Source: Dipteronia dyeriana (taxonomy: Eukaryota > Streptophyta > Magnoliopsida > Sapindales > Sapindaceae). From it: 64,000 bases of DNA. The notes under the pieces were generated by a model, which did no database searches, was not told the origin of the DNA, and saw only the letters and a program-made list of their open reading frames with translations. Numbering within the stretch: the stretch's first letter is position 1; each line of letters opens with the position of its first letter. Shown here one piece after another: positions 11,131-21,809 of this stretch. The stretch spans positions 109,117,088 through 109,181,087 of the forward strand of contig CM065300.1 of assembly GCA_032871835.1 (NCBI GenBank), given 5' to 3'. The position numbers were made by a program, and so were the translations under genes.

Positions 11131-11893
11131 GAGCTCCTTATGCCAATATTGGAATTCGGGCAAAGCTCGATAAGTGGTTATCCGGGCTTCCTAAGATCGA
11201 AATTACCTCGTAACCTCCCCAGAAGCCCGTCAACCACTCCAAACATAAAGGGGGGGGGGGCTTTAAAGATATCGAGTTCATGCTATAGCTACCTTCCAAT
11301 TCGCTAAGGAAGACTCAAACCTATCTGGATGAGAAAAATGAAGCTCGTATAATCCACGCTCCCCCCAATTAGTGCCCACAAGGCCGTCTCAAGCTCTAAA
11401 GGACCAGGAAAGGTTAGGCCGAGCATCTAGCACCAAAACTAAGGCAGGGGTTTAACTCGCTTACGAAACAACTAATAACCAACTCGACGACCTCCATGAA
11501 GAATCATTCCATGAATACACATAAAATCATATATACACTCCAACGAACCTTAAAACCCGACGTACGTGTAAGGCAAAAGATTGAGTCCAAAGAGGAAACA
11601 AACTTATCTCCACCAAAGATATTCTCAAATCCGTTATTAAATCAAAGTCAACAACTTTCAAATAAAGGTTCCCGTCCGATAAGGAGGGAACAGATTCTTA
11701 GGATCATGGCAGGCGATTTACAAGTTTAAACCTACTTGGACCATGTATAAATAGAGGCAAGCATGAGACGGAAAAGAAGAGAGTTTTTGAATCTTCGGCC
11801 TAAATTATGTAATCAGAACACGGCCTCCACTATTATCTATTATTCGACTGGCACGAGGTTTCCACCCTACTGAATCCCGGAGAGATTAAGAGT
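11131..11893 (+). repeat. Truncated LTR-like sequence, host site of element B
   Basis: This non-coding sequence is richer in G+C than its neighbours. It has a TATA box 'tataaatag' at 11,746-11,754 and a following transcribed-type stretch ending 'gagattaagagt'. It is interrupted by element B and resumes at 32,122 ('agagtgtttaagaat'), so it is the pre-insertion target, probably an LTR of another (perhaps Gypsy) family. Its left edge abuts the family E LTR and has lost its own start. A run of nine or more G lies near 11,251-11,260. Confidence 0.5.
11889..11893. repeat. Target site duplication of element B, left copy
   Basis: The pentamer agagt directly before the LTR start at 11,894 is repeated directly after the other LTR at 32,122-32,126. 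A perfect 5-bp duplication fits Copia integration. Confidence 0.8.
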
Positions 11894-12777
11894 TGAAACA
11901 AATATTATGGTGTGCTTAATATAAATCTAGAGGGGGTGAATAGATTTTAAACAAATTTACCCAATTCTCGTTAAAGGTCAAGATTATGAAAATGCCCCTA
12001 GCTAGTTACAATAAAATCACAAGTGCAAAAATGCGGAAATATAAACGACACTTGAGATATACGTGGAAACCCTCCAAATGGGAAAAAACAAGGGCTGATG
12101 AGTGCGTCACACTAGAACCTCGAATTCACTAATGTCAAGGAATTACAACCTAATCTCGGTTTAATCCACCACCACTACCTAATCCCGGTATAAGTGAACC
12201 TAGTTCATTTTGCTTGTGCTTTAAGCAACCTACTCCCGGAAGCAGCACAAGTCTTACTTCTCAATGAAGAGATAAAGTGTCCTAAGTGAATATGTGATGA
12301 TATTCAATGAACAAACAAGGCTAGGAAACCCTATATGCTTATCTAGGATAATGAGATGACAATTAATGCAATCCTAGATATCAAGTGCTAAATGACATGT
12401 TCAAATAGCTTAGCTAAACATAGATAAATCAATCCTATGAAGCTATCACAATACCACACTCAATCATGTCATCACAACAATCTCTAATTTGTATCTAGAA
12501 ATATTCTAAGAGAATACAATTAATTAAATAGATGATTTAGCATGCAAAAACACTTAACTTGTAAGAAGATAGTGAAGAGCTTACCAAACAAGATGTGATA
12601 AAGCAACCCTATCCACAGATGCACTCTAGATGAACTTAGATGATGCAAAATGAAGTTTTGATGCTCATGGGGATGCTTTGAGTGATTAAAAATGAGTTCT
12701 TTGAATTGTTTTTCATTTGAAATGTGTTCTAAGGAAAATATATGATATATTGAACTCTTACACGACCTTAAGACAAT

Positions 12778-12816
<39 letters not shown>

Positions 12817-13506
12817 TCCAAACAAAGTGATTTCATTTTGGAAAAAACATTCCAGCTTTTTCATTGTGTGCTGATGAGGTGCGTAAGTCGAGTAGCACAC
12901 CACCAGTGCACTGCCTAAAAATTTCAATAGGCGTTGGTCGACAGGCGCTGTACAGTGGTGAACACAAGCTCAAAATCACTGGAATGTTTGCGCTGGTGAG
13001 GCTGCGCTAGATGAGTAGCACACCACCAGCGCATGCACATTTTTCCAACTATGCATGGTTGCAGCAGCGCACCGCAGTGGCGCATGACTAGCGACAGTCC
13101 ACTGTGAATGTTGCACTGGTGGGGGGCGCTGGTCGAGTAGCGCACCACCAGTGCAAGACTTGTTTTTTCAACACTCAAATACACAAAAACAATAAGTTCA
13201 AGAGTGATGAAATTGCATCCTATTTTAATGCCTAGCATGACATAAAACTTTCATAGCAAGATGCAAATAGGTCAACAAGAGTCATTTAAACTAAAATGCA
13301 CACAAGAAAACACTCAATATATATGATCAAGAGTTATGCATGAATATGTGAGTGTGTCCAACTATCTCTTCAAATTAAGTAAGCAAGAGAATTTTACCTT
13401 TGGTGCTTCTCCTCTTGAGGTCTTGAGAGCCTAAGCTACCCTTACATGAACCCCAACAATGTGGTTTGTTCACGAAATAAGCCAATTAACAAATGAGGAC
13501 TTTTCA
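11894..13506 (-). repeat. 3' LTR of element B (1,613 bp)
   Basis: It begins 'tgaaacaaatattatgg' and ends '...gaggacttttca', and aligns end to end with 30,491-32,121 and, reversed, with the solo LTR at 56,652-58,263. It contains a GC-rich array of 'gcgctggt...accagcgc' motifs (about 12,870-13,165) and a (TA)n tract at 12,781-12,811. The CAAAACGA box here is mutated (minus strand of 12,824-12,840 reads CAAAATGAAATCACTTT). No genes. Confidence 0.9.
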
Positions 13507-14737
13507 ATCTCCCCATTTGGCTATTTCGTGACAAAACCACCACTCACATTGATCCTCACAAAACAAAATAAAATACCAGGAATATATTCTACATTACAAG
13601 GAGATAACATAAAAAAAAACTTCAAATCTTTAATCTCTTGTAGAACTATCAACCCTACACACAAAGCAAGCAAAAATAGACTTTCCAACCAAGTGCATGT
13701 GAGATGATCAAGTGAATATAAAACAAAAGCATTTGCATTTAGAAATATGAGTATGATATCATGAAATGCTTATGTAATGCTCCCCCTCAACGGGTTACTC
13801 CCTCTACATGTAATCTCTCCCTCAAACAAGTACACTCATGCAATGCTCCCCCTCAAAGCCAACACATGCTACTCCCCTAACATCACAATGCTAGGTCAAT
13901 GCTACTCCCCCTTTTTGTCATTATATAGGCAAAGGAGAAGTCCACAACCGGGTCACCCAAGGCAAAGAAAGATAAGAGCATACAAGATTGTTGCATAATT
14001 ATATAAGCCACATTTATGCAACTATATTAGTAGGAAAGAAACAAGGAGATTTATTTGAAGAAAATGTGTGAATCAAAAATGTTTTGCATACAAGACATGT
14101 TGCATTCAAGTCCAAAAACAATGGTATTTGGCAAAGCAAATGACAAAGGTTTCCAGTATAATTCAAACCAATTCCAACATTTGTCATGAGAGAAGCAAGG
14201 ATATAGAGATTAACAGATTCATGTTTTAAATGGCACTATATCCAACTTTATAAGCTAAACATGGCATGAGCAACTTTGCACCCTATTTGATTTTTTCGGG
14301 AGGATACCCGTATGATAATAGCCATGGTTAACTAATAAAGAAAGAGAGACATTGATTAAACATTTTTGTCTCACTAGTATTTTCACACAATGTTTTGCAT
14401 TTAACAATTGCATTCATCAATTCATGCTTTATCATTTTTTATTAGCATGTCATTAAAGAATCATCATGTCATGGAGATAATTATAGTTCATTCAACATGT
14501 ACTTCCTATGTAAATCTCCTAGTCCAAAAATGCATGTTTGAACATAAATATGACATGGATTGTAATCAATGCAAAGTTCACACTTATTGAAGAAAATACA
14601 ATATAATATATAAGTGCAACCAAGCTACTCAAGCAATCAATAAAGGAGCATAAACATTTAAAGAAAAATGGATGCAACAAGTATACAAAAGCTCTATTTG
14701 CTTGAGTTCCCCTTATGAGGTCAAAGACCACAACACA
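13507..14737 (-). other. Polypurine tracts and 3' untranslated region of element B
   Basis: Directly inside the 3' LTR the minus strand reads AAATGGGGAGAT (13,507-13,518), the polypurine tract that primes plus-strand DNA synthesis. Further purine tracts of the AAAGGGGGAG type lie at about 13,780-13,790, 13,845-13,858 and 13,903-13,920. Beyond these, up to the RNase H stop at 14,738, I see no coding sequence and no convincing envelope-like ORF; the plus-strand frame at 13,777-13,998 is the complement of the purine tracts. Confidence 0.7.
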
Positions 14738-15446
14738 TCACTCCATTAAACAAATCCCAATAGATCTACTAAGAGTTTTGAATCTAGTAGCATCTAAGGG
14801 TTTAGTAAAAAGATCCGCTAGTTGATCATTTGTACCTACATGTTCAAGTACAATGCATTTGCTCTCAACTAGTTCTCTAATGAAATGATGACGGATATCA
14901 ATATGCTTAGTCCTAGAATGCTGAACTGGATTCTTTAAAATATTAATTGCACTCATGTTATCACAAAAGAGAGTAAGAGTACCTTGTTTGAATCCATAGT
15001 CGACTAGCATTTGTTTCATCCAAAGGAGTTGTGTGCATCCACTCCCAGCAGCAATGTATTCGGCCTCAGTCGTGGATAAGGAAATCGAATTTTGCTTCTT
15101 GTAAAACTAAGAGACAAGGTTGTTCCCAAGGAAAAAGCAACCGCCCGATGTAATTTTCCTATCATCACAATTTCCTGCCCAATCTGCATCATTAAAGCCC
15201 ACAATACTAGCATTAGTGTCAAAAGAGTACCAAATCCCATAGTTGGATGTCCCATTCACATATCGAATGATTCTCTTAACAGAAAAGAGATGGGACTCCT
15301 TAGGATCCGCTTAGTACCTAGCACATACACCCACACTAAAAGAGATATCGGGCCTACTTGCGGTCAAATAGAGCAAGCTACCAATCATGCCACGATATAG
15401 TGTTTTGTCCACACTTTTACCACTAGCATCCTTGCTTAGCTTCAAA
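14738..15446 (-). pseudogene. RT C-terminal end and RNase H of element B
   Basis: The minus-strand frame continues the RT piece at 25,935 across the element C insertion. From right to left it shows SLLYLTASRPDISFSV (RT thumb/connection), then RNase H motifs GFNDADWAGNCDDRK, STTEAEYIAA, and in 14,738-15,019 the end with DNMSAINI, TKHIDIRHHFIRE and DQLADLFTKPL. RNase H removes the RNA strand during reverse transcription. Two in-frame stops occur: TAA at about 15,312 where CAA would be expected after ARY, and TAG at about 15,108 where TGG is usual. The metal-binding acidic residues of RNase H appear kept. Confidence 0.9.
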
Positions 15447-15451
15447 GTGGT
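15447..15451. repeat. Target site duplication of element C, left copy
   Basis: The pentamer gtggt immediately before the LTR start at 15,452 is repeated exactly at 25,930-25,934 after the other LTR, inside the coding region of element B. Confidence 0.9.
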
Positions 15452-15656
15452 TGTTAGGTTTTAGTTTGTGTTGGCATGAATTCCATATCAAAATGATGTT
15501 TACTTGTAATGACTTAGTTGTTTAGGTTCATGATGATTCAAGCTTCAAGGAAGAAGAAACAACAAGTCAAATCAAGTTCTAAGTCTTCAAAGAGAAATGA
15601 TGCAATTTGGTTCTATAAAGGTATACTAAGACCTTATCTTTCTCTTACAAGGCTTA

Positions 15657-15834
15657 GGCACATATATACATATCGTACATTTGTGTCCCTGCATCGTTGT
15701 GCACCTTTATAGGCACACACACATATCATACATTTGTGTCCCTACATCCTTGTGCACCTTTATAGGCACACACATAAAATTCATTCATATGTATCCCTTC
15801 ATCATTGTGCACCATGTATAACACATTCACACAC
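15657..15834. repeat. U3 minisatellite of element C 5' LTR
   Basis: About three copies of a 50-60-base unit built on 'catttgtgtccctgcatc(g/c)' followed by 'ttgtgcacc'. Equivalent arrays are at about 23,545-23,712 (3' LTR) and 54,395-54,615 (element F, with more copies). Confidence 0.8.
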
Positions 15835-16292
15835 TTGGAGATGAATGCTCATGCATTGTTTTGAAAATAACATGTTTTGGAAATAACATGTTTTGGAATA
15901 TGCATGATTGGAAACTATCTCTATGTAGTTTGCATTCTAGTGTGATTTGTGTTTGTGTGTGTATATGTTTGTATAACATGGATATTGAACTTGGATTTAG
16001 TCTTAAATTATTCTTGATTAAGTTCTGGTCATTTCGGTTACTCATACGATTGATTTCAAGTTCTAAGTCAAAAGATGCTACACTTTCAACACATGTTTCA
16101 TACATTGTCTTCGTCTTCATATATACAGTCGAATTATTATTTTCTAGGTTTAGTATCTTATATTTCCATGTTCATGTGAGATTTACGGTTCATAATCCAT
16201 AAACAGATTCGAATTCTGAGTTCGGAGGCTGGAGAACGGTCGTAGAACACGAAGGAAGGTCGAACGAGAAAGAAGCAAGCATATACTTCATT

Positions 16293-16436
16293 CCCGAGAT
16301 GGCGCGTGGCCATCTCGGGGCAGAAGGCTTGCTGTCTCGAGATACCCATGCACCATCGTGGGCAGCAAGCTTGCTTGGCTTCTCTTTGCCTCTCTTGGTC
16401 ATTTCACTTGTCCAAGCTTCCTACTCCTTTATAAAC
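16293..16436 (+). promoter_or_regulatory. GC-rich hairpin and TATA box in element C LTR
   Basis: CCCGAGATGG (16,293-16,302) pairs perfectly with CCATCTCGGG (16,310-16,319) over a 7-base loop, in an otherwise AT-rich LTR. A TATA box 'tttataaac' lies at 16,428-16,436. The promoter role is inferred from position. Confidence 0.55.
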
Positions 16437-18123
16437 TCTTTCCCTCTCACATTTCATTCAATGAAGAAATTCAAATCAAGTGTGCAGAATTTTCTTTCTA
16501 AATTTTCTCACCATCCAAACACCATAACTTCTTCATTTGAACTCCGATTTGAGTGATTCAAAGTTGAGAGTGTTCAACTATTCATCCATCATCTTTTCTA
16601 TTAAGGTTCAGTTTATTTTGATGCTGTTTTTGGTGTCTAATCATACAAAAAAGGGACTGCACCTAGATCAACTAAGGTATTGATTTTCTCTCAAAGTTTT
16701 CTTTTAAAACTTGATCAATTACCTTGGGTTTTCTTCTTCTACATATATTTGTATATTGTGAGTGTTTTGATTTTTGTTTTGAACACTTTCAAAGCTAGAT
16801 TGAATTTCAATTGAAATCATACATGTTGAGTTAGGTTTTGATTTTGTCTATGCTATTACATGTTTGGGATTGTATTGTGCTAGCTTTGATTCTAGGACTA
16901 TTTTGTGATCTTTGATTGATTGATTTTGACACAAATAGTTCTTCACATGTATTAGGCTCTCTTGGCCGAAATTCTCATATAATACATGTGTTTATGTTCT
17001 TTTGAGCTATTCATGTGATTTGTTGAATCTATGATTACGAATATGCTCTAGAACTTATGCTTAGATCTATTTGACTTTGTCATGTGATTTTAGCATGTTT
17101 TAGGTTTTTGTGATTTAAACTTGATCTTGTGATTTGTTGATCATATCTTGTGATTCAAGTTTAGATATATGCATGAATCTAGTTTGTGATTAATGTTGAT
17201 CATATCTTACATAATCTAGATTGACAACTCATGCATGATTAACTAGACTATATGTGATTTGTGCATTCATGCTCATGTCTAGTATTTACCATAGGATGTG
17301 TTGATCATAGCATTCTATGTTGCGTGCTTGTTTGCATTTTGCATTCATGATCATCTAGATGCCTTGTAAGAAGGAAGTCTTGACAATAGGTGTGAGACCT
17401 ATGGTGTTGAGCAAGAAGTCTTGGCAAGAGGTGTGAAGCCTCGGATTGTCGAGCAAGGAAGTCTTGGCTAGAGGTGTGAAGCCTTGGATAGTCGAGCAAG
17501 AAGTCTTGCCTAGAGTTGGGAGAAATCGGATAGATGAGCAAGGAAGTCTTGACTAGAGTCGGGAAGACTCGGATAGTTGAGCAAGAAGTCTTGCCTTAGG
17601 TTGTGAAGATCCGGATAAGGTGACCAAGGAAGTCTTGACAAAAGGTGTGAAGCCTTGGATTGTTGAGCATAGGGCGGCAACTTCTAGAGTAGGATAGGAG
17701 GGTAGTTTCTAGGTGAAGAGGTCACTTGAGTGATTGTACTTGTCTTATCTACTAGTGGATTTTGTTTGCCGGTGGCTGCTAGCCCGTGGATGTTTCCTCT
17801 TCGGAGGTTTACCACGTTATATCTTGTGTCAACTTTTTTCTATCCCTATCTCTCTAATATTTGTATTGTGGATAGAACTCTTTATGTATGTTGACTTCCT
17901 CTTTATAATATTGATTTTGTATGTGTAACAATTACTTATTTGTATCACACTTTACTTGGGTTTATATATTGATTAATTGTCTTTAATTAATATATATATT
18001 GTGATACAAGCAATCTAGAGGGACAAACTTTTGTTTGTTTCTAAGGGAGTCGAAAAAGGTGTCTAACCTATTCAACCCCCCTCTAGGTTAGCCTTGAGCA
18101 TTTAACCGTGATTGTATTTTCAA

Positions 18124-18136
18124 TTGGTAGCAGAGC
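18124..18136 (+). other. Primer binding site of element C
   Basis: TTGGTAGCAGAGC lies one base inside the LTR end at 18,122. It differs from TTGGTATCAGAGC by one base (T to G); the sister copy F differs at another base. Confidence 0.8.
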
Positions 18137-18206
18137 AGGACACTAGATTGCACTTAGTGTGTGTCCGGGGTGATACTTTCACGGTTTTTGTAAGGCGTTT
18201 GAAGTC

Positions 18207-20130
18207 ATGGGTTTACAAGATGATGTAATGGTGGAAGGAGCCTCAAATACTCGGCCACCATTACTTCATGGCACTAACTATGGGTATTGGAAGTTGAGGA
18301 TGAAAGCCTACATCCACTCTATTGATGAAAGGGCTTGGATGGTAGTGGAAGAATGTTATAGTCCTCCTACCAAGGTTTTAGAGGATGGAACCATGATACT
18401 CAAGCCAAGGAGTGAATGGACAACAAATGTGTTTGAGGTTGCTAAATGTTGGCATCACAATTTGAAGGTTTAAGTATGGGTGAGGAAGAAAAGTTTGAAG
18501 ACTTTCAATTCCGGCTTCTTAACATAGCTAACCAATGTCAAGCACTTGGAGTACCTATCTTAAAAGAGCGTTTAAACTGGAAATCCTTATGTCTCTTCCT
18601 AAGAGATTCAAATCAAAGGTGACGGTTATTGAGGATAGCAAGGATGTGCATAGTATGAACATCGATGAGTTGTTTGGGTCTCTCCAAAATTATAAGATGT
18701 GCTTGAAGCCAAAGATCAAGGTAAGAGAATTGCTCTCAATGCTATTGAGGAGGAGAGTGATGATGAAAATGAAGAAATGGCACTCTTGGTTAGAAGGTTT
18801 AAGAAGTTTCTAAAGAAGAATGCCAAGCCTAAAGGCAAGTCTTCTAAGGAAAAAGGAGTCAAGAGAACATCATCTCCAAGGATTGTGAAGAATAGTCAAG
18901 CCATGAACAAGAAACAAGTTCAACGCTATAATTGTCAAGGTTTTGGTCACTTTGCTTGTGAGTGTACCAAGAAGCCATCTAAGAAAGAAAAGAAAGGCAA
19001 AGTGTTGGCGGCTACTTGGAGTGATAATAATTCTAGTGATAATGAGAGCTCTAGTAGTGAGTCTTCAAGTGATGAAGAGTTGGTGAGCAACTTTGTAGCT
19101 CTAATGGCTTCTCATTCTCCACTAGATGTTAGTAGTACAATATCTTTGAACAAGGACCTTGATGCAAATCATGATGGAAGCTCTAGTTCCATTCCTACTA
19201 ATCTTGAGTTGTTGAAAAAGATAGAAAAGCTTGAAGAAGCTAGAGATGATGCTCAAAGAGAAGTAGTTGAGAAGGATGATTTGATCAAGAAGCAACTAGA
19301 TGAGTTTGTGGTTGTTGCAACTAGATGAGTTTGTGGTTGTTACTCGTAGACTTCTTGGTGAAAAAGGCGATATTATGAAGATGTTTAGAGAACTTGAGAT
19401 GACTAACCTTGAGAAGGTAATATGATATCTTCTTTGAGGAAGAGAGAACAAAAATTGATAGAAGAGATAGACACGGCTAAGGAGGCTATCAAGGATTTAG
19501 TGAATGACGGTTAGTGTGTCTAGTGTTAGGAATCTTGTTAACTCTCATAGTGGTGAAGATGACTTGGTAGTTGAAGAGGAGCTTTTGGAAGCACCACTTC
19601 CTATTCACTTGGATGAAGTCGTGATTGATAAGAAACCACACAATAAGAGAAGATCAAAAGCCAAGAAGAAATTGACGGACAAGGTATCTTTGCAAACTCC
19701 TAGTGAAGCTAGTTCAACTCCAAAAGGTACAATCTCAACTTTTATTCCAATTTGCCATTATTGCAACACAATAGGTCACATTAAGCCTAGGTTTTATAAA
19801 TATATTGAAAAATGCAAATTAGGAAATGAATCTAGGGATAAAGAGATTAAACTTCAACTTGAACATGCAAAGGCCTTGAAAGTTGAGGAACATGATAATT
19901 TTGCTAAGAATGAGAAAAAGTTATGGAGTAGAAAGAATTCTAATCTTGTTCAACTTGACAAAGCTTGTGTTGAAAATGTTAAGGAAGAGTGTGTTAATGA
20001 TATTCTTGTTAATCAAGTCATTGAAGGACTTTACTCTAGATTTAACATTGTTGTCAATGATGATATTGGAAATGTTTGTATAGGTACACCCAAGAACAAG
20101 TGGTTCAAGGGTGAGTGCTCTTATCACTAA
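18207..20130 (+). pseudogene. gag-like ORF of element C, broken
   Basis: The start ATG at 18,207 opens a DUF4219/UBN2-type Gag (LHGTNYGYWKLRMKAYI). About 150 bases present in copy F are deleted at 18,450, fusing AKC to WHHNLKV and shifting frame. The capsid part resumes (LPKRFKSKV), then a zinc knuckle at about 18,925-18,970 reads RYNCQGFGHFACEC, with the first Cys changed to Arg. A Ser/Asp/Glu-rich linker and coiled coil follow. A 25-bp tandem duplication at 19,293-19,341 shifts the frame again. A second knuckle (CHYCNTIGHIKPRF, last Cys lost) is near 19,750. The frame ends KNKWFKGECSYH, which resembles the first residues of a Copia protease (W-x-x-D-S-G-C-S-x-H) without D-S-G. Confidence 0.85.
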
Positions 20131-20644
20131 TATAAGAAGCACATGTGAGATAGATTTGAGGCTATATATCAATTATGTTGAGAATTCTTGCTTGCTAGCT
20201 TTGAATACTCCATGTATTGATATGAACTTAGTTATCTCACATCATGATTGTTATGATGGTCAAAATTTGTTGATTAACTTTAAAGAAGTTCTTTTGATAT
20301 ATGTGTTGATTGAGTTGAGATATTATGCTTTTTATACTCTTGTTGTGAAACATCATCAACTTGGTGTCATGAGGACATTCAAGGCAAGAGTGCTCATAAA
20401 AAGAGCGGAAGTATGATATTTGGTGAATATAATGTGCAAAAAGGTATCTCTATGCTCTAATGCATATTCTCTTAGATATTCATCTTTTGACTCAATTTTT
20501 GACATACATCTCATAGCATGTCATATTAGAGAATTTTGTATAGCATACATATGGTTCTCATTGACATTTGCTATTTTAGGATCTAATAGTGATATTGTTC
20601 ACATTGATCTTAACTTTGATGATTGTTTGTGTACAGTATATTGA
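20111..20644 (+). other. Two short conserved frames after gag of element C (function unknown)
   Basis: Frame 1 (20,111-20,416, 101 codons from a GTG, including NSCLLALNTPC and LIELRYYAFYTLVVKHHQL) overlaps the end of gag in another frame. Frame 2 is 20,420-20,644 (HIREFCIAYIWFSLTFAILG). Both are open with the same length or nearly so in copy F (60,697-61,002 and 60,999-61,229). The proteins differ at about a dozen residues in 101. Hydrophobic stretches are seen but no known domain. They may simply be untranslated element sequence. Confidence 0.35.
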
Positions 20645-21809
20645 GTGGTATTACTTTTGAAAATATGAGCTTCATATTCGAAAGCTACTCATTAGAGAAG
20701 TAATGATCTTGAATAAGTCTCTACTTATTGCTCTTAGATCATGTGCTTATGAGCCATAAAATCTTGGTTTTTCTAAAAAATTGCACCTTGCTTCTCTTAT
20801 ATGTTTTGCTAGTAGGTTGCGTTTACTAATATGTAAACATTGGATACACCTTGAAGTTTTTGTGCTTAAGTACATTTAAAATGACCTATGGTTAGTATCC
20901 ATTTTGCTTCGGCAACTACATAGAACTCAATGTGCACCTTCATGAAAAAGGCTACACACCTTGGTTGTGAAAGCTACCCAATGTTGGAAAGAGCTACACC
21001 ATTGTGATTAGTGAAAGCCGTCATGAAGAGAATTTTGTTTATGTAAAAAAAATTGGAAAATCAAAGAAGTGTTGAAATGAAATCATAAAAAAAAAATCTT
21101 TGATTCAAAGCCTAAAAAGAAAAGGATGAAGGCTTAAAAAGAAGTTTAGTTGAAAATCAAATGAGCTCGGGTTGAAAAATAGAAATGGGATGACGAGCCA
21201 CATGCACACACACGCTCATGTGTTGAAATCTATTCTCTTAAAAGCAAAAAATTCCGGATGATAATCGGTTTGACTTTTTATGGAAAAAGCTTAAGATGAA
21301 TAGTTGTTGAAAATTGTTAGCATGTTGATTATCAAACTACTTCTTGATGTATATTTGAAGCATATCTCCCACACACACACTTTGTTTATGAGTATGATGA
21401 TATCTTTGCAATTGTTGAAGAATTATGAGAGAACTTGAAAAATCTTTGTGTCTCTTAGCATATGAAGCTTGTTTTGTTGATATCTCTTCAAATTGCTTGA
21501 ATGTGTGATTGTGTGAATATCTTTGTGAACTCTATGCTATCATTGATTTTAGTTATAGCATTTATCAATATGGAGCATTGTATGCTAGACATTGTTCTCT
21601 TTTATGATATGTTCACATGCTTCATTTTGTTACATGTTGGCATATTTTGACTTAATGATACTTGTAAGATATTACTCACCATCTTTGTCTTGCATGATGA
21701 TTCATTCTTAAGTCATATGTCATTGTGTTTATATTTGTGACTAATATGTTTGTTTTGTCTTTCACTCACTTTAGTTATATGTATATAGCATCTTATTTCA
21801 CAAGAAAAA
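20645..21809 (+). other. Non-coding spacer between gag and ORF2 in element C
   Basis: No coding region or known motif was seen. The spacer is conserved in copy F (61,230-62,404) with mainly single-base differences and short indels. Confidence 0.6.

Larger units (their letters stand above)
15452..18122 (+). repeat. 5' LTR of element C (2,671 bp)
   Basis: Termini are TGTTAGG...TTTTCA. Inside are a tandem U3 minisatellite (15,657-15,834), GC-rich hairpins followed by a TATA box (16,293-16,436), repeats of the 'gaagtcttg(a/g)c...gag' type at about 17,365-17,690, the 'cccgtggatgtttcct' block (17,783-17,816) and the near-terminal 'cctattcaacccccctctag' block (18,067-18,086). It has an extra stretch at about 17,250-17,340 that is missing from the 3' LTR. 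Confidence 0.92.

Noticed and set aside
11131..11893. Host gene promoter on the plus strand (TATAAATAG at 11,746)
   Set aside because: No coding region follows; the sequence continues after element B as non-coding LTR-like DNA, so an LTR promoter fits better.
13777..13998. Plus-strand frame rich in 'MLPL' repeats as a small protein gene
   Set aside because: It is the complement of the polypurine tracts ('tgctccccctcaa' repeats) of element B.
15092..15400. Plus-strand 102-codon frame
   Set aside because: It is the antisense shadow of the RNase H coding region of element B.
20111..20644. Envelope-like gene between gag and ORF2 in family C
   Set aside because: The frames are short (101 and 74 codons), start without good ATG context, have no signal peptide, and differ freely between copies.
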